Shown: in pieces, positions 12,041 through 22,413 of the stretch
How positions within the stretch are numbered: the first letter of the stretch is position 1
Layout: the number at the start of each line of letters is the position of its first letter
NCBI RefSeq assembly: GCF_026914265.1
Contig: NC_069126.1
Span: 23,847,473 to 23,911,472, forward strand
Source: Mya arenaria
Lineage: Eukaryota; Mollusca; Bivalvia; Myida; Myidae
DNA length: 64,000 nt
Reading direction: 5' to 3'
Notes under the pieces: model-generated
What the model was told of the DNA's origin: nothing
Seen by the model: only the letters and a program-made list of their open reading frames with translations
The model's database searches: none
Translations under genes and position numbers: made by a program

Positions 12041-13552
12041 TCGTATCATTTATTTTGATAGGAACTAGGAAAACTATCATTGAACGAAAACGTTACAAAA
12101 GCTAAATCCTTTTATCCTTTTTTTTTTGCTAAACGTGATACTGCTTTACAATGCTGAATGCGCATTTAAACTTGGATTTGGAGAGAAAAATGTCATTTTA
12201 GCTTGAAAACATGACGTACCAACATTGAGAACATTAAACAACAAGGATTTCTCTTTGTTTTCACATTTATCACCACGTGTGCTCCAGGATTGGACAGTCA
12301 GTGTGTCTCCAAGCATAGCCTCGCTCCGGTATAATATGTCGACGTCACGAATCCCGGCTTTGACGTCATCAAGTGTCACCCAATCATATCCCCCGCCTCG
12401 TATCAGGTGGTCCATCATACTATCATAGGAGAACTTCATGTAAGACGTCCAGTTACAATGCTGATAGGAGTCTGTATCAGAATACATCACCTTTGTTTCT
12501 GATTGATACAGGTCTCCATTTTTCTCAACATCAGAAAAGGGCGGATCGGGAGGTTTAAATGTGGGTATACCTTTGCCAAATTCATCTGTCCACCATGTTG
12601 GAATCGGGGTAGGTTTTCTGGTTTCAGGATCCACTAATACGTCAGCAACATCGCATGACACGAACTGCTTGTTTGTATCACTGTGGAAAAGTTTACAATT
12701 AAGATTCTTGGAAGACTTGCCAACATTTGTTAGACTAAATATAGAATATTACGGCTGCTTTACTACTGTCGAATCATACAACGACCGGTCTGTTATTGTC
12801 AGACGGACGGACGCCATGAACATTAAATGATTCTCCAAGAGATCATGAATTTTCAAAAAGCATCGCTCAGGCTCGCTAGTACTTGTGTTACGCCAAAACG
12901 TACACGCCGTGATTGACTCAATTAAGCTCAGCAGACCCTTCGGTGTCACGTTGCCTGCAAGAAAAAAGGGTTTACATTAACAAAAACATACCACGTTATT
13001 AACAAAAATAAACTAAGAAGCCATTTAGAGTGGGCCTGCGCCCAACTAATGTGACAAAATGTGATGAAACTTTTGTTGAAAAACATTTTGAAATACGGTT
13101 AAAAACGTAATATTTACACCTCAACTTCCATTCCTTAAATGAACTGCCTTTCGGCAGTTGCGTTCATCAATCGATGAACGCAACATCTTCGGATATGTTC
13201 GGATCGCAATTCATCGCATAACAATATACATGAAAATATTGATCTTGTTATTGTTTGTATTGTGTCAGCAGGTCCCGTAAAATATAGATCAACATTTTTA
13301 AAAGTGTTAGTTTATTATATTTTAAATATATTGGTACCAGAAGTGTTTCAATTTTACGTTTTAAAGTGATTTCAATTGGTTGATCTTTTCCCGCGTTATT
13401 GTGACGTCATTTGAAAAAAATGTTTCCGGTTATAGTCGGGTCGTTCTATTTACAGAATGGGTAAGAACGGATTACTGAAAGGTTTTCTTAAATGAAATGA
13501 AGTATTTTTTTAACAATTCTTGAATTAAATAATGAACTATTGGTGTAAATAT

Positions 13553-13684
13553 AAGGAATGAATTGCGGGGTTGATGTCATTATCGGGGATATGAACGCAA
13601 TTGGGTTGGTCAAAGTACGCGTACCCAAAGTACCCAATTGCGTTCATACCCCGATAATGACATCAACCCCGAAATTCATTCCTT
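13553..13684. mobile_element. Foldback (long hairpin) element
   Basis: Two arms of about 50 bp (13553-13606 and 13630-13684) are nearly perfect reverse complements, for example GGGGTTGATGTCATTATCGG against CCGATAATGACATCAACCCC, around a loop of about 23 bp. It lies in intron 2 of the disrupted thioesterase-like gene. A related but diverged inverted segment (TTCCTTAAATGAAC, GCGTTCATC) lies at 13125-13200, so a larger composite element is possible. Confidence 0.7.
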
Positions 13685-13814
13685 AAACGAAATGACCTTC
13701 ATGAATGAATGCCAGTTAACATTTTGGCTTTAATTATTTGTCCTAACGTATTACAGCTTTTGAAAAAAATATGCACGTCTTCGGTATTTGAAAACAAATC
13801 CTGCAAATGCTTCA

Positions 13815-13993
13815 TACAGTCGAACCCCGTTGGCTCGAACTACCAGGGACCGGCGAAAAATACCTCGAGCCTCGAAAAATACGAGCCAAGCGGGAAATTT
13901 TACCTTCAGTAAAAGGAACTCGATCCTTAACATCTAGTTCGAACAATGGAGAAGTTCGAGCCAAGCGAATTCGAGCCTACGAGGTTTGACTGT
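13815..13993. mobile_element. MITE, 'GTTGGCTCGAACT' family, copy 1
   Basis: Inverted ends TACAGTCGAACCCCGTTGGC and the complement of TTCGAGCCTACGAGGTTTGACTGT. Inner sequence repeats GAGCCAAGCG and TTCGAGCC. Other copies are at 29419-29597 and 42471-42568. About 180 bp, no coding capacity, in intron 2 of the disrupted thioesterase-like gene. Confidence 0.7.
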
Positions 13994-14217
13994 TTATTTT
14001 TTTAAAGTACTGCTTTATGATTAATGTCAATTCGCGGCAAACGTATCAAGAGCGGATAAGCCAAAGACCCCTTACTCCCAAGGGTGGCAGTATCAGTCTG
14101 GGATCATCGATATACATGTATACGTATATACATATAATTGGCTTATGATGTACATGTATACAATTATATACAATTATATTTGTTACACCATCCGTCACCG
14201 AAACTGCTTACCCACTT

Positions 14218-14490
14218 CCCTCAGCAGAGAAGTACACTTTAAGTGAGTCTACGGTGATTTAAGTGGGTGTTTTGAGGCTGATTTCGAAGATGAAGGCGGA
14301 AGCGTAAATTACAGTATTAAGGTTATATTTTCACCCAATAAGTTTTTATTAATTACAAAATTAACATAAATGACGACGCCCTTTCGGCTTATCTCGGGTA
14401 TTTAGGTGTTGTTTTCTTATTATGTTTTTTTTCTGGTTGGGGGGGGGGGGGGGTATTTAGACTCACTTAACGTGTACCTCCATGCTCAGG
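14218..14490. mobile_element. MITE with about 34-bp terminal inverted repeats and a G15 run
   Basis: The ends CCCTCAGCAGAGAAGTACAC...TTAAGTGAGTCTA and the complement of TAGACTCACTTAACGTGTAC...CATGCTCAGGG pair over about 34 bp with a few mismatches. The element is about 273 bp and sits 49 bp from exon 2 of the disrupted thioesterase-like gene, in its intron 2. It contains a run of 15 G at 14439-14453. Confidence 0.65.
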
Positions 14491-14939
14491 GTGGGTTCGT
14501 TTATGGCTATGGCTAGTATTTATTGTTTAACAACCAACCTGTGTGGTCAAAAGCCTCATACGGGATACAGGGAATTTCTACACGTGCCGAGGTTGGTGTC
14601 GGGAATGACCGCCGGTAGTTCACCTGTCGGACTATTCTGAAGAAGGCACAAGTTGTTTTATGTCATTGGAAAGTTTACGCAACATGGCTGTGGATTCTAA
14701 AATAAATTTGATGTGTTTATTAAATAAGAACATATAAGAAAGGTATGTATAATCTAAGTTTAAATCTAATATGCCTGGCTAAAGCATATTCATAATTATA
14801 ATGATCATTAATGAACAGCAATACAATTCAATATAGAATAGGTATAGAATATTATTTCCAACTATTATCTGAATATTTGTTAACAGTTCCATTCCATTTT
14901 TTTCCTTTTTGTTGATCATCTCTTCTTAATAGTAAATTA

Positions 14940-16640
14940 TAACAAGAGATGTTTGTCCCCCTGAGCGCCATGTTGTCAAGATTATATGGACAATTGAATG
15001 AAATATGCATGGACCGAAATGACAGCTGATTTGTCACTGACATTGGATTCCGTTGTGGCAGTTTTAAGATTATGACCATTCAAAGTGTGAGGATAGAGTG
15101 TGTTATGACCATGACCTTTGACTCTATGACCTCAAAATCCATAGGAGTCATCAGCTGGTCACCAAAAATCTAAATGTCAAGTTTGAGGGCCATAGATACA
15201 GGCATTGACAAGTTATCCCACAGACAAGCTTTTTTCGTTTAAGGTCACTGTGACCTTGACCTTTGACCGATGACCCCTAAAATCAAAAGGGGTCATCTAC
15301 AGGTCAGACGCAACTCCAAGTCAAGTTTGAGGGCCATGGGTGCAGGCATTGTCGAGTTATCACTCGAAACATTTTCGCATTCAAGGTCACCGTGAACTTG
15401 ACATTTGACCCGATGACTCCTAAAACCAATAAGGGCCATCTACTGGTCAGGCACAACTTCCATGTCAAGTTTGATGATCATAGGTTCAGGCATTGTTAAG
15501 ATATCACTGGGAAAAGATTTGTTAACTATTTTTGCGTTAAATGTTACTGTGACCTTGACCTTGGCCCAATTACCCCCAAAGTCAAGAGGGGTCATCTACT
15601 GGTCAGGCCCAACCTTCATGTCAAGTTTGATGATCAAAGGTCCAGGAATTGTCGAGTTTGCTTTCAAGGTCACTGTGACCTTGACCTTTGACCCCTAAAA
15701 TCAATAGGGGTCATCTACAGGTCAGGCCCAACCTCCAAGTCAAGTTTGAGGTCCATGGGTGCAGGCATTGTCGAGTTATTACTCGGACAACCTTTTACTA
15801 TTCAAGGTCACTGTGACCTTGAACTTTGGCTCGATGACCCCCAAAAACAATAGGGGCCATTTACTAGTCAGGCCCTACCTCCGTGTCAAATATGAGGGCC
15901 ATGGGTGCAGGCATTGTCGAGTTATCACTCGGACAACCTTTACCATTCAAGGTCACTGTGACCTAGACCTTTGGCCCGATGACTCCCAAAAACAGTAGGG
16001 GTCATCTACTGGTCAAGCCCAACCCCCAAGTCAAGTTTGAGGCCATGGGTGCAGGCATTGTGGAGTAATCACAAGGACAACCTTTTACCATTCAATGTCA
16101 CTGTGACCTTTACCTTTGGCCCGATGATCCCCAAAAACAATAGGGGTCATCTACTGGTCAGGCCCAACCTCCATGTCAAGTTTGAGGGCCATGCGTGCAG
16201 GCATAATCGAGTTAATACTCGGACAACCTTTTACCATTCAAGGTCACTGTTACCTTGACTTTTGGCCTGATGACCCCCAAAAACAATAGGGGTCATCTAC
16301 TGGTCAGGCCAAACTTCCATATCAAATTTGATGACAATAGGTTTAGGCATTGTTGAGTTAGCACTCGGACAAACTTTAAAATTATTTTATCATTCAAGGT
16401 CACTGTGACCTTGACCTTTGAGCCCTTAAATCAATAAGGGTCATCTACTGGTCAGGCCCAACCTTCATGTCAAGTGTGATGACCATACGTCCAGGAATTG
16501 ATGAGTTATCACTCGGACAAGCTTTGGTCTACCGACGAACCGACCGACCGACCGACCGACCGGCCGACCTACCGACCGACCGACCGACATGTGGAAAGCA
16601 ATATACACCTCTTCTCGAGTGGGGGCATAAAAAGTAATCA
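14940..16640. repeat. Long degenerate tandem array, about 160-bp units, inside a larger dispersed element
   Basis: About nine diverged units each carry the same order of motifs: GGTCACTGTGACCTTGACCT, 'ATGACCCC.AAAA.CAATAGG', GGTCATCTACTGGTCAGGCC, TGTCAAGTTTGAGGGCCATG, GCAGGCATTGTCGAGTTATC. The array ends in a (CGAC)n run at 16531-16588 and the motif GTGGGGGCATAA. Much of intron 1 of the disrupted thioesterase-like gene consists of it. Several plus-strand open frames inside are products of the repeat, not genes. The end motif GGGGGCAT is shared with the element at 45018-45680. The family is common in style in mollusc genomes; no transposase is seen. Confidence 0.8.
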
Positions 16641-16909
16641 GAGTGTTCACAAAATGTTAAGTGCTATTAACTAATGTATGATGTCTGTGGTTATCCTCAG
16701 ATAGTGCGACCATTTCAATTTACGACAAAAATCGACTCAGACCTTTATTGAAATGGTTCCAAAATTAAATAAACTATACCAATATGAGCAAGTGGATCAA
16801 CATTTAAAAAAGGATTACCTTATCCACGAATTATGCATTCCTATTGCAAATATCACAAGTTTATCTCAAAATCTCGTATTGAACGACGTTCGTGCTAAAA
16901 GTTGACCTT

Positions 16910-16917
16910 TTTATATA
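16910..16917 (-). promoter_or_regulatory. TATA box of the disrupted thioesterase-like gene
   Basis: The minus strand reads GTATATAAAAAGGTC, about 72-79 bp upstream of the ATG at 16838. Transcription would start near 16880-16887 and give a 5' UTR of about 45 nt. No comparably placed TATA box was found before the intact paralogue. Confidence 0.5.
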
Positions 16918-17276
16918 CAGCGCGGAAAAGAAAACGGCTCAAAGAAAACGGGATTAGACCTTACATAGATAAAAAAAAAAGATAGGTCTAAAAATAGGTA
17001 AACTTTCGCATTATAGCATTAAAGATGTTATTGTTCCTATATTAAAAACAATTCAGTTTAAGATTTCAGTTTTTAGTGCTTACGCTCCCCTTATTTCAAT
17101 AAAATCGTTTAATTTGTGATTGTCCCGGTTTGGTATACGTAATGTCTGACCGTTCAGTACGTGGAGGCTGCCATATTTGACTACTTTAATACTATATTTA
17201 TATATTTGCTTATCACAGATTGTGCATAATGCAAATATACATGTATATGTAGATAATTTTGGAACTTATCCAATAA

Positions 17277-17597
17277 TGCACCGGTCAATTGTAACGTTAA
17301 CTACGCCCCCCACCCCAGGTCCAAAGAGTAGCGGGGACTTTGACTTTCGGTCCAGCCAACCCCGGGTAAAATCTCTGCCCTGCGGGCACGAACTGATGGT
17401 CAAATCCCTGCCAAATGCCCCTGCACCCCAGGGAGCCTAGGTAAGGCAAATTCCCCGCTATATTTTGCGCGAAGTCAAAATCACCGCACTCACCCGGCAC
17501 TGTGGGGCCACCTGAAAGGTAAAAACACGGCCCATTTCCCCGGCTATCCCCGGTATACCCCCGGACCTGGGGGGCGTGGTTACAATTGATTGGTGCA
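17277..17597. mobile_element. GC-rich MITE, 'TGCACC' family, copy A
   Basis: Starts TGCACCGGTCAATTGTAAC and ends GTTACAATTGATTGGTGCA, inverted ends of about 40 bp that include CCCCAGGTCC / GGACCTGGGG. The 321-bp body is markedly GC-rich, with CCCCGGGT, CCCTGCGGG and CCCCGGCTATCCCCGG. Copies occur at 56572-56866, 58747-59047 and 59935-60244. Outer flanks keep AATAA..TAATT, hinting at a short TA-rich target duplication. It lies about 360 bp upstream of the TATA box at 16910. Long open frames in it on both strands reflect lack of AT-rich stops. Confidence 0.85.
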
Positions 17598-17999
17598 TAA
17601 TTCATATTAACCAATCAAATCATTTAAATTAGAAAGCTACCCGAAAAAGCTAGCATGTGGACAACTTGCAATGTTGTATAGAATTGGCTGCAGCTAGGTT
17701 GGTATAAGGGTTTGTAAACGATCTTTTTAAATGGACGGTCATTGAAACGCAGGTTTTTCAACTGTCAATGTAGGTTTATTGTATAAAGGTTATAGTTTAT
17801 GTATAGATAGTTAAACGAATTAATTCACAGGAGCAACGAATGAGTTCGTTTAATTTATAATTCATGACTAAAGTATAATGAGTAACCGACTTTAAAAAAA
17901 CAAACAAACATGTATTTCAAACCAATGAAATCGCCTTCCAGCCATCAGTTTGAAGTTTTAAGGCGTTCAATTGTAAGTTTTCATTAGTAATTGACCTTT

Positions 18000-18560
18000 A
18001 CCTCTAACCCTAAAATCGTTAGTGATCATCTGCTGTTCATAAAAAACATGCCTGTCAAGTTTTATGTCTTTGGACCCCAGTCCTCTTCAGTAATTGATCG
18101 AAAACGTATTTTCAGCTCGAAGTCAACACGACATTGACCTCCAACTCACGGCCTTAACATCAAGACGGACTATATGTTGGTCGCAAACAATCTGGCTTAC
18201 AAGCTTGAAGTCCCATGGCCCATGCGTTATTCAGTTTTTGATCGGAAAAGGTTTTTCATCTCAATGTCACCGCGGCATTGACCTTTGACCCACTGACCTC
18301 ACAATCATTGGGTTGTATCTGCTTGTCATGACCAAACTGCCTACAAAGTTTGCGGTGCCTGTGCTCAAATGTTCTTTATCTATTGATCAAAAACGGATTT
18401 TCACCTCAAGTTCACACTGACCTTGACTTTTGACCTTTTTACATCAAAATCAGTAGGTTCATCTGCTGGACATTACCTACCTGCCTAATAAGGTATTTGT
18501 CGGAAGCCGTTTAGACGGACAGACGGTCCGATTACTATATGCAGACCTTCGGTGTTATAA
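18000..18560. repeat. Diverged relative of the 'GACCTTGACC' array
   Basis: About three units of roughly 170 bp with CATTGACCTTTGACCCACTG, ATTGATCGAAAACG/ATTGATCAAAAACGG and TTTTCACCTCAAG, ending AGACGGACAGACGGTCCGAT and TGCAGACCTTCGGTGTTATA. The motif order resembles the array at 14940-16640 but the sequence differs. It lies between the two thioesterase-like genes. Confidence 0.6.
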
Positions 18561-18775
18561 AAATACCAATCAACTGTAATAGCATTAAAATAATATTGAA
18601 ATCAACAATACAGCACAATGTTTAAATAAAAGGTACACCAAAGTAACACTGTTTATAAATTCATATATTTATAAATAAACACATATATCATAATGAAACA
18701 CCAAGCCTATCGATTCCCTGTACTTTGATACTGTTAATAGGATTTTTTACTTGATTTTATACTTGATATAATTGT

Positions 18776-21622
18776 CTATAATTTATGTTTGATTGATTTC
18801 TTATCCTCAAAGAAGGCCATTTTAGCCTCGAAGCAAGAGTTTCCATTGTTTATAATTCGAAATTTCAAATACGGGTATTCTCCTGTGTCTGTCTGATCAC
18901 ATTCGCTCCAGGACTGCACTATCAAGACGTCCCCTAACGTTGCCTCGTTTCGGAATAACATATCAACGTGACGTAATCCTGCGTTGACGTCATCACTCGT
19001 AATCCACGCGTAGCTACCGTCACGTGATACGTGTTCAAACATGCTTTCGTAGCAATATTTCAAGAAAGACGCCCAGTTGCAGTGGCGATAAGTGTCAGTG
19101 TCGGAAAGTGTTACCCGGAAATAAGACAGATTCACTTGAGCACTTCCGGGATCGACGTCAGTCAAAAGCTGCGCGCGCCGAAAGCCGTTTACATGATGAC
19201 CGTATTTTTCAAGCCACCAATCCGGATACGCTATCGGCTTACGGGATTTTTCGTCAACAAGCACGTCAGTGACGTCACAAGACACTAAATGTCTATCACT
19301 GCCCTCGTGGAACAAATCATAACTTAACGTTTTTGACGACTTTCCGAGATTTTTCAAGGCGGTGATGCAATAAAGAGGGTGTTTGGGTGTCTCAAACTCG
19401 TGAAATGCTCTGTCCATTATCTGCAGACGAGCACCAATGATAAAGACGAGACGGGACTTCAAAATGTCGTGGAGATCCATCATGGACGTGTTCGGTGCGC
19501 TCGTGCTCACATGCTTCCAGAACGTGTACGCGCGCACTGATTCCACGAGGCGCATTAAACTCCATGGATTCACTGTATTTCCTGAAACGTAGGAAACTTC
19601 GAATTTAACTAAACTATTTATTATTATTGGATCAACCATCGAAAATGCGATACTTGCTTGTCACCTGGTCACAATGTCTCGAAACATCTTTAGTCCTAAG
19701 CTAAAGCGAGGAATCACGTGACTTCAAATGGGTTCTCACATGGGTCACCACGGGTCACAACTGATGTAAACAAACACGTATGTGACGTTAATTTCTTAAT
19801 AACTTTTTTTGACCCGTGGTGGACCATGTGAGAACCCCTTTGAAGTCACGTGATTTATCACCCTGTAAGCTATGGGCTTTAAAACGAAATTGTCTTTATG
19901 ATAATCACGATAAACATCTTTTTATTAAGTAACTTGAATTCAGATTGAGTTAATCAGTTGTCTTATTGAAATATATGTAAGCTACTTAAGCTTGTAACGC
20001 TTAAGAACTTTGAAGAAAATTGGGCCAGGAAATAAACATGTAAAAGTAGTATGCTACCTATAGATTGACATCTTTTTAAGTTGACATATTTACATTTTAA
20101 GGTAAGTCACGATGAGTTCACTAAATTAAACTTAAAAAATAGCATTTTAATAAAACCAACCAATTGCATTAATGTGGTATTGAAGAGGAATCCGTGGTTG
20201 GATCCACACCAAGTGCCTTTTCTCCCTATCTCCAACCTAATGGACTTAGTAATGATTTCAAATCAGAAAATTGACTCCAGACAGATTTATCACAGCATAA
20301 TTGTAGTGTTGTACATAATCTACCCAGACACTTATTAAAGAACATCTAAACCGACACACGTAGGATTTGAGCTAATAAGTTATGGGAGGAAGTTGCACCC
20401 TCTGTCTTTTTGGTAACACTCATTTGCGCTTATAGAGACTAGCATGCGAACTCCTCTGCTTTTAGACAATTGAATGTTTTAGATAATAAAATATATCAAT
20501 TATTTGTTTAAACGTTTTTAATATTCTTATATATTCTTACAAACTTATCTGACAGTTGAACCCTAAATATTCAATTAAACACATTCCTAATATGTTTGTG
20601 TCAAGTTTTTTAAAGCCAGATATAATGTCCCATTTGACCCTTAGTTCCCTGTCCCTTTTCCGCTACACCTTGCCCTTTTCCGCTACATCTTTCCCTTTTC
20701 CGCTACACCTTGCCCTTTTCCGCTAAACCTTGCCCTTTTCCGCTACATCTTTCCCTTTTCCGCTACACCTTGCCCTTTTCCGCTTCACCTTGCCCTTTTC
20801 CGCTACATCTTTCCCTTTTCCGCTACATCTTTCACTTTTCCGCTTCACCTTGCCCTTTTCCGCTACACCTTGCCCTTTTCCGCTACATCTTTCGCTTTTC
20901 CGCTACACCTTGCCCTTTTCCGTTACACCTTTCCCTTTTCCGCTACACCTTGCCCTTAATTTAAAAAAATACCAAAATGTCTACTTCACCTGTATAGTCA
21001 AAAGCCTCGTACGGAATACAGGGAATGTCGACCCGAGCAGACGTCGCCGTTGGAAATGATCGTCGGTAGTTCAGATGACGAGCTATCCTACAACAATACT
21101 ATTTTATTAGAATTATTACTTTAAATGTTGAAATTTAAATATACGAGTTATGCGTGGTTATTGAGAATATGTTTCTTGAAAATGAATGCAGCTTAGTAAT
21201 ATTGCATGTTGGCTTCTGTTCAATGCATGACCGACTTAGCTATAAACAAATGCAGGAAACTGAACATACTTGTACAGTACTGTTTTAATTTGTGGAATAC
21301 GAAAAAACCGTTTGTACATATTTTACTTTTAGAACGTCAAAAAACGATATTGAATTTTATCTCAGAAAATATCGATCTATATATATGCTTGTTTAATAAA
21401 AAAAGATTTTACATTTGCTTGTTCTCATTATTAAAAATGCATGCTTATATCTTTTTTGCACAGTATACCTTAAATTTATATGCATTTGTCTCCCTTGGTA
21501 TAAACAAAAAGTATGTATAATGATTAATGATTAAAAAGGTACAGTAATTAAAACTGAAGAAAATACTACCATGGTCGAAAAGTGTGAACTTACTTCGGAA
21601 ATGATCTGGTTAACGTTGCCAT
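18776..21622 (-). CDS. Double-hotdog thioesterase-like protein, intact paralogue
   Basis: Three minus-strand exons, 21622-21594, 21087-20990 and 19581-18776, join to 310 codons plus stop. The start was chosen because ATGGCAACGTTAACC leads into a perfect donor (CCGAA|GTAAGT) whose phase fits exon 2. Exon 2 encodes ARHLNYRRSFPTATSARVDI; exon 3 encodes a first hotdog region (NPWSLMRLVESVRAYTFWKH, then HDILKSRLVFIIGARLQIMD) and a second (LSYFRVTLSDTDTYRHCNW, then GLRHVDMLFRNEATLGDVL). The 'D-T-D-x-x-x-H-x-N' motif and two hotdogs in about 300 aa resemble acyl-ACP and acyl-CoA thioesterases. No signal peptide or membrane segment is evident. Substrate and compartment are unknown. It is a tandem paralogue of the gene at 12146-16838 with identical 98-nt second exons. 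The 5' UTR and promoter, between 21622 and the WDR60 start, were not resolved. Confidence 0.75.
19712..19856. mobile_element. Foldback element with about 46-bp arms
   Basis: Left arm AATCACGTGACTTCAAATGG...TCACCACGGGTCA and right arm TGACCCGTGGTGGACCATGT...TGAAGTCACGTGATT are reverse complements with few mismatches, separated by about 55 bp. It lies in intron 2 of the intact thioesterase-like gene, about 130 bp upstream (in gene sense) of exon 3. Both arms hold CACGTG, an E-box-like palindrome. Confidence 0.75.
20645..20957. repeat. 20-bp minisatellite, about 15-16 units
   Basis: Consensus CCCTTTTCCGCTACACCTTG, with variants ...ACATCTTT and ...TTCACCTTG. Variants recur in a pattern (ACACCTTG / ACATCTTT), which suggests a higher-order unit of 40-60 bp. 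The strand is strongly pyrimidine-biased. It ends about 30 bp from the donor of exon 2 of the intact thioesterase-like gene. Confidence 0.9.
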
Positions 21623-22323
21623 TCCTGTTTTCCTTTCATTTAATTAAATGTATGATTAATTAAGAACGTCCTAGTTTGTATAAAAGTATACTGCTGCAAA
21701 AAAGGTTGTAAACGTACTGTACTTTACAATGGGTTTAAAAGATAACGCGCCGAGAATAATTATTGTAAAAAGGGAACACACGGTACCGCACACCTGTCCC
21801 TCTCATAGACGTTCAAAAGATGGAAGAGAAAAGACACAACTAACTTAAAAATAGTTTTCAATAATTTATCACATTTTTCGGCAATGTAATTTTCAGTTTG
21901 AAATTGTATGATTTTTTTTATCATTTCAAAATAATTAAATTGAGTTTGAAAATCCGCTGACAATGTTCGACACAGACCGGCGGAGAGGTTGAGGAAGATC
22001 TTTTCGTGTTGGCGTCAAACAAATTTGACGTATACCCCACGAATTGGTTGGGTTGATTTTCTCATTTTTGGTGACAACATTTCTCAGTCAAGGGAAGGTA
22101 TTTATTTTTCATTATGAGTGGATGAATAATTTCATGGATGTAAATTTCTATATGAAACATTAAGTAAAACGATGTCGTCCGTTTTTGTAAAGGGTGGCCA
22201 CTGTTTCGTGAGACGGGTTCTGAAAGTGTAATTCGGAACTATCCAGTGTAGTCCATCTGGTTGTATGTAACCTACAGATGTCGCAAAATCACCATGCCGC
22301 TTTACGGACATACCAAAGCTTGG

Positions 22324-22334
22324 AAAATGGCGGC
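22324..22334 (+). promoter_or_regulatory. YY1-like promoter element of the WDR60-like gene
   Basis: AAAATGGCGGC matches the YY1 consensus AANATGGCGGC, which is often found just downstream of start sites of TATA-less housekeeping genes. It lies 80 bp before the start codon at 22414. The region 22140-22413 is likely 5' UTR/promoter; the opposite strand is open there by chance. Confidence 0.45.
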
Positions 22335-22413
22335 GTTGGTGATGAAAAGTTGACAGATCAAAGATTTTATTTGCACTTGTTGGCAGCATCTTCGGAAACC
22401 ATAATTGTTCAGG

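Larger units (their letters stand above)
12146..16838 (-). pseudogene. Double-hotdog thioesterase-like gene, upstream-numbered copy, with one in-frame stop
   Basis: Minus-strand exons 16838-16819 (MHNSWI), 14636-14539 and 12954-12146 join in frame with AG/GT borders and the same phases as the paralogue at 18776-21622. Exon 2 gives NYRRSFPTPTSARVEIPCIP and exon 3 both hotdog regions, the second with the motif YSDTDSYQHCNW. The layout resembles acyl-ACP/acyl-CoA thioesterases, which cleave acyl thioesters; the substrate is unknown. In exon 3 a TAA at 12749-12751 replaces a Leu seen in the paralogue (KQP-stop-YSI against KHPLYCI), ending the product after 107 residues. Frame and motifs are intact for 200 codons after it, so the stop is recent, polymorphic or an assembly error. 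The intact length would be about 308 aa. A minus-strand AATAAA lies near 12043. Confidence 0.75.

Noticed and set aside
15462-16258. Several plus-strand open frames of 70-80 codons
   Set aside because: They run through the 160-bp tandem units and repeat the same peptide with drift; there is no start context or splice support.
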